Shown here in pieces: positions 38,201 through 46,222 of a stretch of DNA of 64,000 nt. The notes beneath the pieces were generated by a model, which made no database searches, was not told the origin of the DNA, and worked only from the letters and a program-made list of their open reading frames with translations. The stretch comes from SZUA-365 sp034002405 (lineage in GTDB: Bacteria > Bacteroidota > Ignavibacteria > SZUA-365), in the NCBI GenBank assembly GCA_034002405.1, contig JAVFAS010000007.1, positions 32,252-96,251 on the forward strand, in the 5' to 3' direction. Position 1 is the stretch's first letter; each line of letters opens with the position of its first letter. The position numbers were made by a program, and so were the translations under genes.

Positions 38201-38496
38201 GCGAGAAGCACGCGGGGCGCGGGGAGAAATGATTCCTCGGTCACGGGCGCGACCACATCCTCCTCGTCCAGCACGGCGCGCTGGCGATCGGGGGATACCC
38301 CGTCATGAAATCGGACGAGGACGAACTTCGTCGAGAGCGTGTATTGATTCGTTCCCGCCGGCGTTCGCAGCACGAGGCGCTCGGGCGCGTAGCGCTGCAA
38401 ATCGCCGCTGTCACTGACCTGCGCATGCAGCACGACGGGCAGCAGCAGGACGGAACACAGGAATGGGAGAAGGGACAGAAGGAAGCGTTGCCGCAT
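35266..38496 (-). CDS. Subtilisin-like S8 protease with HYR domains and T9SS-type C-terminus
   Basis: A 1076-residue secreted protease. The start at 38496 is chosen because a CAGGAG ribosome site lies 8 bp ahead of it. Signal peptide and propeptide (about 1-190), then the S8 domain with the triad Asp269 (AILDEGVD), His304 (DAHGTA) and Ser484 (GTSSACP) and the oxyanion Asn405 (AAGNGNG). Two HYR-type modules (DNIPPTIVAP..., DTQAPRILA...) follow, each with ASDNC or DNCP signatures. The last 80 residues are the T9SS cargo module NYPNPFNPTTSI...LLGREVALL. It is exported to the surface and processes proteins there. Confidence 0.95.
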   Translation of the reverse strand: MRQRFLLSLLPFLCSVLLLPVVLHAQVSDSGDLQRYAPERLVLRTPAGTNQYTLSTKFVLVRFHDGVSPDRQRAVLDEEDVVAPVTEESFLPAPRVLLAALREDRSEQEVASLLARLSVHPDVAHAGAFLEFQDGTLHGIQDRVHVKLRHADDRAMLDQVAKEHNARVLEQYRFEPLVFVLEVDKHAAFNAFELSRLLQESGRFAWAEPDFLRLLHRLNTNDPALPLQWTLNNTGTPQQYNGTPGADLDVFNAWNLTTGSAAIKVAILDEGVDLNHPDLVANLLPGYDAMGLGSGGGPQGDDAHGTACAGIVAAVGNNGIGMAGIAYGCKIVPIRIAYSSGPYWVTSDAIIADALNWAWNQGDADVLSNSWGGGGASALINSAINNALTLGRGGLGASVIFAAGNGNGSLLYPANYNPTISVAAMSMCEQRKSPSSCDGETWWGSDYGTGLDVAAPGVKIYATDISGPAGYINGDYYATFNGTSSACPNTAGVMALIYSTNPLLTHDQARVILETTTEKVGGYVYTNGVAGQPNGSWSTELGYGRVNAYNAVLAALHSLCLTDNIPPTIVAPTNITIAASPELCSIDAALVNLGQPVANDNCPQNLTVSHDAPAVFPVGVTLVTWTAKDGGGNTASAFQTVTVVDTQAPRILACATAQTVEGDAQNSAVLPDLRNQINASDNCTAPPALVRSQTPAPGTTLGAGTHAITLTVADATGNTSSCNTTFTVVPRVEIEPAAAYVVVSGACKAPVIVTRRVRIDNGGGNFGGGVMQWNATESAAEITLLTSSGSEGDDLVFRVDPRQLATGTHARTITINAWNSATSVPAVNSPFSLTVSIQIEPLGAVSMTQQVGAGWTIFTNSSGQKIAEVKSNAGTINSFTVNMYPCTIPQGITRVRHVRRYFTMTSNAPSPNVDVRFFYTNTESQPLITRPELLTVWQRPVNVWVNRGGVSNVFENFVQVNGLTSIAGPFTMAHAYFPKEADATTAALPAAITLEQNYPNPFNPTTSIRFALPEAASVRLTVHDLLGREVALLADGMRDAGTHQVVFDANGLPSGTFVCVLEANGVLLRRSMMLMK

Positions 38497-38769
38497 CGAT
38501 GACTCCTGATTGGTTGGCATGTGAATATGACGGATTACTGGTCTCGATCATGCACGAACGACCACTCGTCTGTCTCGGGAAAACACGCATCTCGCACGTC
38601 TTCCCGGGTGAACATCCGGTTGGGAATGGACAAGTATACGACTGTTCCCCGTGATCTCAAAATCACGGAAGCATGGCACCCCATTGCCGCGCGTACTATA
38701 TTCCGACACACGATCGTGCTCGTCGTTCGAGACACCGGACTGCCTGATATTCGCGCAACCACGTCACGT

Positions 38770-39294
38770 ATGAATCGCTTCGCGACATCGCGTCTGCTCA
38801 TCCGCCCCCTCGAACCCGGTGACGCCGCCGGGCTCTTCGCCTATCGTTCCGACCCCGCCGTCGTGCGCTATCAGATGTGGCGGCCCAAGGACCCGCGGGA
38901 AGTGCGCGTGTTCATTCGTGCCCAACATGGACTTGCCCCCGGCATTCCCGGTGTGTGGTTTCAATTTGCCATTGTCGAGCTCGACAGTGGCGCGCTCATC
39001 GGCGACAGTGGACTCCACGTCCCGCTCGACCACCCCGACAGCATCGAGATCGGGCTCACCCTGCGCACCGAAGCCCAGGGCAAGGGATTCGCCACGGAAG
39101 CGTTGACGGCCTTGGTTGACTTCTGTTTCCGGACCCTGCATGTGCGGCTGATCCACGCACGCATCCACCCGGAGAATGCGCGTGCCATCGCGCTGATCGA
39201 ACGCGGCGGCTTCTCGCGTCTCGCCACACGGCGCGACGACGACCTTCACTTCACGCTGCGCCGCGGCCACTGGGAGCGGAAGCAGACATCGTGA
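38770..39294 (+). CDS. GNAT acetyltransferase (RimJ/RimL type)
   Basis: A 174-residue acetyl-CoA-dependent N-acetyltransferase. It opens with TSRLLIRPLEPGDA, the standard start of RimJ/RimL-type GNATs; the motif A block EAQGKGFATEAL and a C-terminal HPENARAIALIERGGF follow. The ATG at 38770 is chosen for this start; a longer frame upstream is non-coding in character. Substrate cannot be told. Confidence 0.9.
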   Translation: MNRFATSRLLIRPLEPGDAAGLFAYRSDPAVVRYQMWRPKDPREVRVFIRAQHGLAPGIPGVWFQFAIVELDSGALIGDSGLHVPLDHPDSIEIGLTLRTEAQGKGFATEALTALVDFCFRTLHVRLIHARIHPENARAIALIERGGFSRLATRRDDDLHFTLRRGHWERKQTS

Positions 39295-39355
39295 TCACCG
39301 TGGCAACCGCGCGGGGCCTTCTCCGGGACCGGGTCCATCAGGATATTGTACTCCG

Positions 39356-39967
39356 CTATTCTTCTTCTCCGGAAATCCGGTTTTTCCATGTTTCCCGGAC
39401 ATCGCGCCAGATTCTCGACGACTGCGTCTCCCCGCGACGTCGCGCTTCGAACCCGACCTCATTGAACGTTCGTGTCACGCCGGGTCCCTGGGGAAGAAAC
39501 AAGTAATCCATCTCCGAGAGCGATCCCGCGCGCACGCGCTCGCGGGCGTATTCGTAGCCGAACCGCAAGGACCGTTGCAGAACGAAATGCAGCAGCGCCG
39601 CGGCGATCCCCTCGCCTGGCCCCCCGGCTTCACGTCCCAACTCCATTCCGAACGTCGCAACGCGGGTATCCATCCACGAACGACGTGTCGCGTCGTCGGG
39701 TGCGATCACGTGCAGATCCATGCGCGCTTGGTTCGCGCGCAGGATACTGTCACTACGCAACCGCGTGAGATGGTCATACTCGCGGAATCCTGTCAGCACG
39801 AGATCCGCGTCGGCCTCGAGAAAAAGATTTCGGAGTTCGGTTTCCGGGATATGGCTCCTCGCCGGCGCTCGCGCCTGCCCTCGCTCCTGCCCGTCCGCCG
39901 CACGGATGAGCAGAACGAGCAGGAACACCAGAATCATCCCCGACCGCAATCCAACACGAACCATCAT
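39356..39967 (-). CDS. Hypothetical secreted protein (about 203 aa)
   Basis: A small exported protein with a signal peptide (SGMILVFLLVLLIRAADG) and a mainly helical, Arg-rich mature part; no family recognised. The start is decided by GGAGG 9 bp before the ATG at 39967 (39964 is a second in-frame ATG). That ribosome site is the last of four GGAGG cores at exactly 10-bp spacing. It follows the PNGase-like gene by 107 bp on the same strand and may share its transcript. Confidence 0.7.
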   Translation of the reverse strand: MMVRVGLRSGMILVFLLVLLIRAADGQERGQARAPARSHIPETELRNLFLEADADLVLTGFREYDHLTRLRSDSILRANQARMDLHVIAPDDATRRSWMDTRVATFGMELGREAGGPGEGIAAALLHFVLQRSLRFGYEYARERVRAGSLSEMDYLFLPQGPGVTRTFNEVGFEARRRGETQSSRIWRDVRETWKNRISGEEE

Positions 39968-39976
39968 CACATCAAT

Positions 39977-40016
39977 CCTCCGCGCGCCTCCGCGCGCCTC
40001 CGCGTGCCTCCGTGGT
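39977..40016 (-). repeat. 10-bp tandem repeat containing four Shine-Dalgarno cores
   Basis: On the minus strand the sequence GGAGG recurs at positions 39977, 39987, 39997 and 40007 in units of about CGCGCGGAGG. The copy nearest the ATG is the working ribosome site. Four equally spaced SD cores are unusual; they may be a side effect of a tandem repeat. Confidence 0.8.
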
Positions 40017-40074
40017 GCCATCTTCTCCGACCCCTCCGCATCCTCCCTCCCTTGCTCCTCCCCCACCTCGTTCC

Positions 40075-43000
40075 TCACCGCAGCACGCGCAGCGTCATTC
40101 GCCGCAGCACCCGCGCACCTTCGGCAACGAAGACCATGTACTGTCCCGGCAGAAGTCCGGCCGTGGAGATTTCGTCGGTGAACGTCCCATGCACCAGGCG
40201 GTCGGTGCCGCGGTACACACACGCGCCAAGCATGTTGTAGATCTCGACGCGCACGGTCGCTGGCGCGGCGAGATCATAGCGCAAGGACACACGATCATCG
40301 GCGGGATTCGGGTAGAGATCGAATTCCTCCATCGCCGCGGGAGGATCGTCGATGCGGACCAGGTTGGAGTAGCGGAATGCATACGTCGCGAATTTCCCGA
40401 AATCCGGGTTGAGACTTTCCCAGAGACTGCCACCGACGATGCGGATCTGGAAGGAGCCTGTTCCGTCATTGTTGGCCCACCAGGCGATGCCATCCTCGCC
40501 CGAATCAAACAGCGTCAGTTCATAACAACCGGGCAGCAGATCGAGGGTGTCGACGTACAGCGTGTTCGCCGCGAAGCCATCGCGGCGGAGCACGAGATCG
40601 CCGTCGCCGGTGCGGAGTTCCCAGTGGTTTTCATACGGCGCGTTGTTGGTACGGAAACGAAAAATCAGCGCATCGTCATGGAGCGGTGTCGGGGTGAAGG
40701 ATGATGACTGCGCGTCGTTTGGTGCATACTCGTCGATGCCGCCATTCGGCGCGGTCACGCGGACGTCGAAGAGGTATTCCGGACCTTCCTGTCCCCAATC
40801 GAAGGCCGGAAGGGTGACCGTATCCTTTTCAAGGAAACCCAGATGCCCGGACCATGCGAACGTCCGCGCCGTTCCGCCACGCGGACCGTACACGATGTCG
40901 AGCCCGGTCAGGTCCGCCGCCCCACGATTCTGGATCACGACCACCGGCTGGCCACAGGTGGGATTGAAACGGCGGTAGAGTTTGTTGTCACTCGGTTCGA
41001 TGATGGTCTCGACCGCGGCATCATGCTGGTGATTCGGCGCGCCGTAGGAAACGAGCTGCGACTCCATCACGTAATTGCCGAATTCGTCATGGTCGCTGTT
41101 GTAATCCAGCGTGACACTGCTCCCGGTGATGAACGGGGTCAGTTCGAACTCCTGCGTCCGGCCCTCCATGCCCGGACACCAACCCGCGCGCGCGTAAATC
41201 CACGTCCCTCCCTGCGGATACAGTGGATTGCTCGAGCATTCCTGGATGATCTGCCAGTTCCATCGCTCGCGGCCGTCGACCGAAACGGCATGGATTTTCG
41301 GACAAAACTCCGCGCAATTGGTGGCATTGTCGAACTGATGACCGGTCACCGTGGTGCGCAACTTATACATCGCGGCATCGGGATCGAGCGCAACCGTCTT
41401 CGGCGGCACCTGGGTATCGAAATTCCGCAGCGAGAAATCACCCTGCCAGAGGTTCTGGATGCTCTTCACGTCACGGGGTGGCGTTCCTTCGATGAAAAGG
41501 AATTTCATATCCAGCAACTCCTGAAAATTCCCCGCGGTCAGATGCACGGTATCCTTGAGCAGGGGCAGGAAATCCGTCACGTCGTACACCCATGTCCATC
41601 CCTCGCCGAGATCGAGACCGATCCCGTACGGCGTGATATAGCGGCCGAGTTCGTAGCGTCGCAGGATTTCGAACGGGTTCTGATAATAGAAATGATCCGC
41701 GCGGTGGAGCACGCCGTCGGCCGGCACGCGCACGGAGTCGATGATCCCGCCGCTGCCATCGAAGGTGTAGGTGGCATAGGTGGGCCAGACATACAGCGTG
41801 TCGGTGGGCATGTTTGCCCGCGTGGTGTCGGCGAACAGCACCACCATCATGCCCGCGTTCTCGACCGTGTCGATCGCGAGTGCCGTCTCGATTCGGGACG
41901 TGAAGCTCCCCTGCTCGAAGACCACCGCCGGACGGAACGCCACGCCGGTGAATCCGCGCGCGCGCCGGCCCTGCCACGATTGCCGCTGGGGCCAGGCAAG
42001 CCGTGCGTCGTGCGCGCCGGTGATGTCCGCGGCGATCACGCCGTCTCCGTCATCGAAATTCCATCCGGCGATCAGGGATCCGAACAGCGGGTCGGCCGCG
42101 TCGACGCGCGTCTGCAGGCGCGTCCGCAGTTCCGCCTCGGTCAGGGCATCGCGCCAGACGCGCACCTCGTCCATCCATCCATGAAAAAAGGAAGTGCCGC
42201 TGTTCGCGATGGTGAAGCGGGCGTCATTGACGGCGGTGAATGCCGGGATCGTTCCGGTGAAGGTCAACGGTTGCGGCTCGCCGTTGATGTACAGCCGCAA
42301 CCGCTCGGCCGGCGTGTTCCGCGTGCCGTCATACACCATGGCGAGATGCATCCAGGTATTCGGAGCGACCGGTCTGCTATTCGTGCGGCCATGGGAATTC
42401 TCGCCGTTGCCCACCAGGCAGTACACATCGCTCTTGCCGGATTCCGGCGGTCCGAGCTGGATCCCCACGCGATTCTCGTTCGCGGCGGATTTCATCACGA
42501 TATTCGTCCAATTCCGCAGCGAGGCCGGATTGATCCACGCCTCGAGGGTGAAGGACTGCGTGTTGTTCAGTTCGGGCATCGGCCCGGCGTCCACGACCGA
42601 TCGCGGTTCGAAATACAATCGCTCGTCGTCGTCGAGACTCGTGAACATGAGTGTGTCGCCGGTCTGGTCGCCCATGAGATCGAAACCGACACCGTCGATG
42701 CGATCGACGGTGAATTCGGCGAGGATGCTGCCCGACCAGTAGGTGAAGGGTTCGGTGAACTGGATGGTATTCCAGCTGTCCGCCTCGAGCGTGACCGCGC
42801 GGTCGATGACCGTGACGAACCCCACATCGCGCAGCGGGATCGTGTGTTCCCAGCCGCTTCCGGTATAGCGTCGCAGGCGCACCGTGAGCCGATGCAGTCC
42901 GCCGTCCACGCTCCCGGTGCGAAAACGCACGGCCGTGATGGGCTCGGCCTTCACGCCCGCGGCCGCGAGTTCGTCGCTTGTCCACACCAGATAACTGCGG

Positions 43001-43503
43001 AAATCACGGGTGTCGGAGGTGGGACGGATTTCCATCGGGAAACTCCCATCACCGATTGCCGCCGACGTCAGTGCGAGCGTGTCGTCATGGACAATATCGT
43101 TCTCGAGTCGCGGGAAAAACCGGAAGGACGGTGTGTTCATATACAAGAGACTGTCCGCTGTCGCACCCTGCACGATGAAATTGGGATGCGTCGCCTGGAC
43201 GGAATCATACTGGCCGGTATGTTCATGCAGGCGCGTGTAGGTCAGATAATCCCATTCCCCGCAGGCGGGATTCTGCGACGGGTCGCATTTCAACGTGTAA
43301 TGCATGAGCACCCGCTCCCACTGCCGGTCCGCGGTCGGAAAGAAAAACCGTCCCTCCCTTGGCGCGTTCCATCCCGGGTTCACCTTCGAATCGAAGGTGA
43401 AGGTCTGTACGGTCAGCGTGTCGCCTGGTCCGGCGTACGCCGCGGGTGTCGGAAGAATACAGATGAGCGCGAGAAGGAGAAACGAATGTCGGGCGAAACG
43501 CAT
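40075..43503 (-). CDS. PNGase F-like / LamG secreted protein with T9SS-type C-terminus
   Basis: A 1142-residue exported protein. The start at 43503 opens directly on a signal peptide (AGAGG 8-12 bp upstream). Next comes a PNGase F-like N-terminal domain (KCDPSQNPACGEWDYLTY), then a LamG/concanavalin-like domain (SFTLEAWINPASL...YNGEPQPLTF, about 340-520), then what looks like the second PNGase F half (GWTWVYDVTDFLPLLKD...IEGTPPRDV). It ends with an EFDLYPNPADDRVSL...MLGACVYR T9SS module. Suggests removal or binding of glycans outside the cell; catalytic residues were not verified. Confidence 0.85.
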   Translation of the reverse strand: MRFARHSFLLLALICILPTPAAYAGPGDTLTVQTFTFDSKVNPGWNAPREGRFFFPTADRQWERVLMHYTLKCDPSQNPACGEWDYLTYTRLHEHTGQYDSVQATHPNFIVQGATADSLLYMNTPSFRFFPRLENDIVHDDTLALTSAAIGDGSFPMEIRPTSDTRDFRSYLVWTSDELAAAGVKAEPITAVRFRTGSVDGGLHRLTVRLRRYTGSGWEHTIPLRDVGFVTVIDRAVTLEADSWNTIQFTEPFTYWSGSILAEFTVDRIDGVGFDLMGDQTGDTLMFTSLDDDERLYFEPRSVVDAGPMPELNNTQSFTLEAWINPASLRNWTNIVMKSAANENRVGIQLGPPESGKSDVYCLVGNGENSHGRTNSRPVAPNTWMHLAMVYDGTRNTPAERLRLYINGEPQPLTFTGTIPAFTAVNDARFTIANSGTSFFHGWMDEVRVWRDALTEAELRTRLQTRVDAADPLFGSLIAGWNFDDGDGVIAADITGAHDARLAWPQRQSWQGRRARGFTGVAFRPAVVFEQGSFTSRIETALAIDTVENAGMMVVLFADTTRANMPTDTLYVWPTYATYTFDGSGGIIDSVRVPADGVLHRADHFYYQNPFEILRRYELGRYITPYGIGLDLGEGWTWVYDVTDFLPLLKDTVHLTAGNFQELLDMKFLFIEGTPPRDVKSIQNLWQGDFSLRNFDTQVPPKTVALDPDAAMYKLRTTVTGHQFDNATNCAEFCPKIHAVSVDGRERWNWQIIQECSSNPLYPQGGTWIYARAGWCPGMEGRTQEFELTPFITGSSVTLDYNSDHDEFGNYVMESQLVSYGAPNHQHDAAVETIIEPSDNKLYRRFNPTCGQPVVVIQNRGAADLTGLDIVYGPRGGTARTFAWSGHLGFLEKDTVTLPAFDWGQEGPEYLFDVRVTAPNGGIDEYAPNDAQSSSFTPTPLHDDALIFRFRTNNAPYENHWELRTGDGDLVLRRDGFAANTLYVDTLDLLPGCYELTLFDSGEDGIAWWANNDGTGSFQIRIVGGSLWESLNPDFGKFATYAFRYSNLVRIDDPPAAMEEFDLYPNPADDRVSLRYDLAAPATVRVEIYNMLGACVYRGTDRLVHGTFTDEISTAGLLPGQYMVFVAEGARVLRRMTLRVLR

Positions 43504-43691
43504 GGGGCAACCTCTTGCGGTCGAAACATGGGGAGTGAATGTTTCCAGACAGCCGGAACGCACTCCGGGCAACAATCATTCGGGTGCCAGGCCGGAGCTC
43601 CGGACGCGTCGCGAAACGGGACGTGATCGACTGGAAATATACGGATTCGAAGGCGAAGCACGGAATACCGATCCGCCACGCGCCACGCCTG

Positions 43692-43845
43692 TGTTCGCGT
43701 GTCCCCCAATGTTCACGCATGCAGCGTTGTTCGCGTGTCCCCCAATGTTCACGCATGCAGCGTTGTTCGCGTGTCCCCCAATGTTCACGCATGCAGCGTT
43801 GTTCGCGTGTCCCCCAATGTTCACGCATGCAGCGTTGTTCGCGTG
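43692..43845. repeat. Four perfect tandem copies of a 36-bp unit
   Basis: Copies at 43692-43727, 43728-43763, 43764-43799 and 43800-43835, then a partial copy to 43845. Each unit has GCGTG and CACGC, so it can form a small hairpin, and includes GCATGC. There are no spacers, so this is not a CRISPR array. It lies in the upstream region of the PNGase-like gene (reverse strand). Confidence 0.97.
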
Positions 43846-44028
43846 CAATCTTTTATCCGCTCCCGCCTTGAAGACGGTGACGCACGGATGTCCACGCGCC
43901 TGTCTCCTCGACATGCGCACCCGTCTGATCGAAAACAGGACAGAAAAATTCTTTTGCTTCCCTCCCCCGATTTTACGTCGCGGCACTTGACAATTCCGGT
44001 TTTTTCTTCCATTTTCTACGGAATTCGG

Positions 44029-44402
44029 ATTCCGAACATCCCGGCAGTCGCACAGTACGGAATCCGAACATCATTTTCGATTTTACTTGCATTTCTATGG
44101 ATTGCGCGCCATATTCGCAGCAAGAGATTGTTGGCATTCGGATTGCAGATTTCACCATGGAATTTCGTATTNNNNNNNNNNNNNNNNNNNNNNNNNNNNN
44201 NNNNNNNNNNNNNNNNNNNNNNNNNNNNNNNNNNNNNNNNNNNNNNNNNNNNNNNNNNNNNNNNNNNNNNNCAGTCGCACAGTACGGAATCCGAACATCA
44301 TTTTCGATTTTACTTGCATTTCTATGGATTGCGCGCCATATTCGCAGCAAGAGATTGTTGGCATTCGGATTGCAGATTTCACCATGGAATTTCGTATTCC
44401 GA
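44029..44402. repeat. 140-bp repeat flanking the assembly gap
   Basis: The 127 bp at 44045-44171 are identical to 44272-44398 on the other side of the N run. The left copy also has 16 extra bp before it (44029-44044, starting ATTCCGA) whose first seven bases reappear after the right copy (44396-44402). That predicts a unit of 140 bp repeating head to tail. The repeat is AT-rich relative to its surroundings and contains AATCCGAA/TTCGGATT inverted words. Confidence 0.9.
44172..44271. other. Assembly gap (100 N)
   Basis: A run of exactly 100 N, probably a scaffold placeholder of unknown true length. The identical sequence on both sides suggests a tandem repeat that the assembler could not resolve. 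Confidence 0.99.
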
Positions 44403-44494
44403 AGCCCTAAGACATTTCTCCCAAAAAATTATGCGACGTTGTCTTGTCGCATAATATCCCACCTCCCCTCTCCCACTCATCACTATCAGGCGAA

Positions 44495-44529
44495 CAGGCT
44501 CGAAATCCCTTTCGAGCCTGCTTTTTTTT
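44495..44529 (+). terminator. Strong orphan plus-strand terminator
   Basis: CAGGCTCGAAA (44495-44505) pairs with TTTCGAGCCTG (44510-44520) over TCCC, followed by eight T. No forward gene ends nearby, so it may end a transcript coming from the repeat region. Confidence 0.85.
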
Positions 44530-44558
44530 CGGACGAACGGAAGCCGGCCGAATATGAA

Positions 44559-44582
44559 GAAGCCGCCCGGGTGGGCGGCTTC
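44559..44582 (-). terminator. Terminator of the lipoprotein gene
   Basis: GAAGCCGCCC (44559-44568) pairs with GGGCGGCTTC (44573-44582) across 4 bases. On the minus strand it is followed by TTCATATTC, 24 bp after the stop of the lipoprotein gene. Confidence 0.8.
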
Positions 44583-44605
44583 CAAAGAACGATGTCGATG
44601 CGGCC

Positions 44606-45460
44606 TCAGATCCAGGACACGAGTTCCTGCTGATCTCCATCGACGGTGAAGGGAATATTGAGAATCGGCACGGTCACCGCCGCGCTTTCCTGCACGACCT
44701 TCACGATGGTATCCGGGTCGTCGGAGACCCAGAAATTTACTTTCACCGTGAGTTCAACGCTGCCGAGCAGGTTGAATGACGCGGTCACGCTCGATTTCCA
44801 GGTGGTGATTTGCTTGCTGTTGGCCGTGATCTTCTCTTCCTTGGCCTCGTATTTTCCGGTGAACTTCGCGATGACGGGGATGGAAGTCCCGCTGAGGGAG
44901 AAGTTCATGGGCACACCGCTTTCGGGACCGATGGCCCAGGTGTAACCGGGATCGCGTGCAACACCATCGTCGTCGTAGAAGCGCGCGATGTCATCCCAGG
45001 TCTCCGCCGGGATGGTCGGGGCAGCGGCGCCGAGCTGCATCATCATGGCGATGAATTCCTGCTTCGCGGCATAGGTGAAGCCGTAGGCCATCACCTCCTT
45101 GGAGTAAGACGTACCGTCGGGACGCGTGCGGGATTCGACGCGGATGTACATCGTGTCGCGTTCGTTGCTCGAGCGGTCCTTGCCGATACGGAAAAACCAA
45201 TCGTTGTACGAGAGAAGATTCCCCGTACCCTTCAGGAATTCGACGTCATATTTCCGCTTGGTCGACTCGACTTTCTGTTGGTTCTGGTCGAGATCCCAGC
45301 GATCGTAGCTGTACTGGTCGCCGGTGCGCAGCAGAATGTTGATCTGATGCGCCCCCTTGTTCGGATCCGTCGGATTGTCGTCATCATCGCTGCAACCCGG
45401 CAGCACGGCCAGGACGGGCAGGGCGAGCAGCAGCAGTGGCAGCAGCATGCGTTTCATCAT
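44606..45460 (-). CDS. Hypothetical lipoprotein (284 aa)
   Basis: Exported protein with a Leu-rich signal peptide ending LPGC and a stretch of Asp (CSDDDDNPTDPN) that is common after the lipid-modified Cys in FCB lipoproteins and may signal surface display. The mature part is mostly beta-type, with no domain I can name. A second Met follows the first (45457), so the exact start is not certain. Its own terminator follows. Confidence 0.82.
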   Translation of the reverse strand: MMKRMLLPLLLLALPVLAVLPGCSDDDDNPTDPNKGAHQINILLRTGDQYSYDRWDLDQNQQKVESTKRKYDVEFLKGTGNLLSYNDWFFRIGKDRSSNERDTMYIRVESRTRPDGTSYSKEVMAYGFTYAAKQEFIAMMMQLGAAAPTIPAETWDDIARFYDDDGVARDPGYTWAIGPESGVPMNFSLSGTSIPVIAKFTGKYEAKEEKITANSKQITTWKSSVTASFNLLGSVELTVKVNFWVSDDPDTIVKVVQESAAVTVPILNIPFTVDGDQQELVSWI

Positions 45461-45524
45461 AACGGATAAACTCCTCGTCTGTGGAATGAGTGACAGGCAT
45501 GTCGGGTCAAAGGGAAAATATACG

Positions 45525-45554
45525 AAAAAAGGGATGCCGGATCGACATCCCTTT
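45525..45554 (-). terminator. Terminator of the rplU-rpmA operon
   Basis: On the minus strand AAAGGGATG pairs with CATCCCTTT (45528-45536 with 45546-45554) over 9 bases, followed by a run of T (A-run 45525-45530 on the plus strand). It lies 33 bp after the rpmA stop. Confidence 0.88.
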
Positions 45555-45586
45555 CCACACAGGCAGGGGAAAAATCAGTCCGCGAA

Positions 45587-45844
45587 TCAGTCCTGCGGAT
45601 ACACGCTGATCTGCTTGCGATCCTTACCCACGCGCTCGAACGCCACCGTCCCGTCGATCAGCGCGAACAGCGTATCGTCGTTGCCGCGCTTGACATTGGT
45701 GCCGGGATGGAATTTCGTGCCGCGCTGACGGACGAGGATGGAGCCTGCCGTCACGTTTTCGCCGCCGAACCGTTTGACACCCAGGTATTGGGGATTGCTG
45801 TCACGGCCGTTGCGGGAGCTGCCGAGTCCTTTTTTATGAGCCAT
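45587..45844 (-). CDS. rpmA: 50S ribosomal protein L27
   Basis: An 85-residue L27 with the standard N-terminus MAHKKGLGSSRNGRDS and the conserved RFGGENVTAGSILVRQRGT core, which reaches the peptidyl-transferase centre. It has no cleavable N-terminal extension of the Firmicutes kind. It is 19 bp behind rplU and shares its promoter. Confidence 0.98.
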   Translation of the reverse strand: MAHKKGLGSSRNGRDSNPQYLGVKRFGGENVTAGSILVRQRGTKFHPGTNVKRGNDDTLFALIDGTVAFERVGKDRKQISVYPQD

Positions 45845-45863
45845 GCGTCACTCCGGGGGAAAA

Positions 45864-46175
45864 TTATTTCACAATGCTTTCGATTTCGATGCGGGTCAGC
45901 TGCTGACGATGGCCGTTGAGCTTGCGATACCCTTTGCGGCGTTTCTTGTGAAACACCAGCACCTTTTCATCCTTCATGTGCTCGAGCACCGTCGCCGTGA
46001 CCTTTGCCGACGCGACGGCCGGGGCACCGACGAGCACGCCACTGTCGTCGGCGAACAGCCGGACGTCGGCGAACTCGACCTTGCTGCCCACTTCGCTTTC
46101 GAGAAGAGGCACGTAAATCTGCTGCGCGGTGGTTACCTTGAACTGCTTCCCGCTGATGTTGACGATCGCGTACAT
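45864..46175 (-). CDS. rplU: 50S ribosomal protein L21
   Basis: A 103-residue L21 with the usual MYAIVNISGKQFKV start, the LVFHKKRRKGYRK segment and the C-terminal HRQQLTRIEI. The start at 46175 is chosen because it is the usual family start and has AAGGA 7 bp ahead of it; an in-frame ATG at 46241 would lie ahead of the promoter's start site. First gene of the rplU-rpmA pair. Confidence 0.98.
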   Translation of the reverse strand: MYAIVNISGKQFKVTTAQQIYVPLLESEVGSKVEFADVRLFADDSGVLVGAPAVASAKVTATVLEHMKDEKVLVFHKKRRKGYRKLNGHRQQLTRIEIESIVK

Positions 46176-46222
46176 TCCGTATCCTTGTGAAAAGTCCTTT
46201 GCTTCACTCTTCAAGAATATCA

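Larger units (their letters stand above)
43504..44605. other. Gene-free, repeat-rich region with assembly gap
   Basis: About 1.1 kb without a supported gene. It contains the 4 x 36-bp array (43692-43835), the 127-bp copies flanking the N gap, AT-rich sequence unlike the surroundings, and a strong plus-strand terminator. The frames that run through the repeats encode simple periodic peptides and are not credible genes. Confidence 0.8.

Noticed and set aside
43692..43845. CRISPR array candidate
   Set aside because: The four 36-bp copies are back to back with no spacers, and no cas genes are nearby.
43699..44454. Forward frames reading through the 36-bp array and the N gap
   Set aside because: Periodic peptide from tandem repeats and N codons; no support as a gene.
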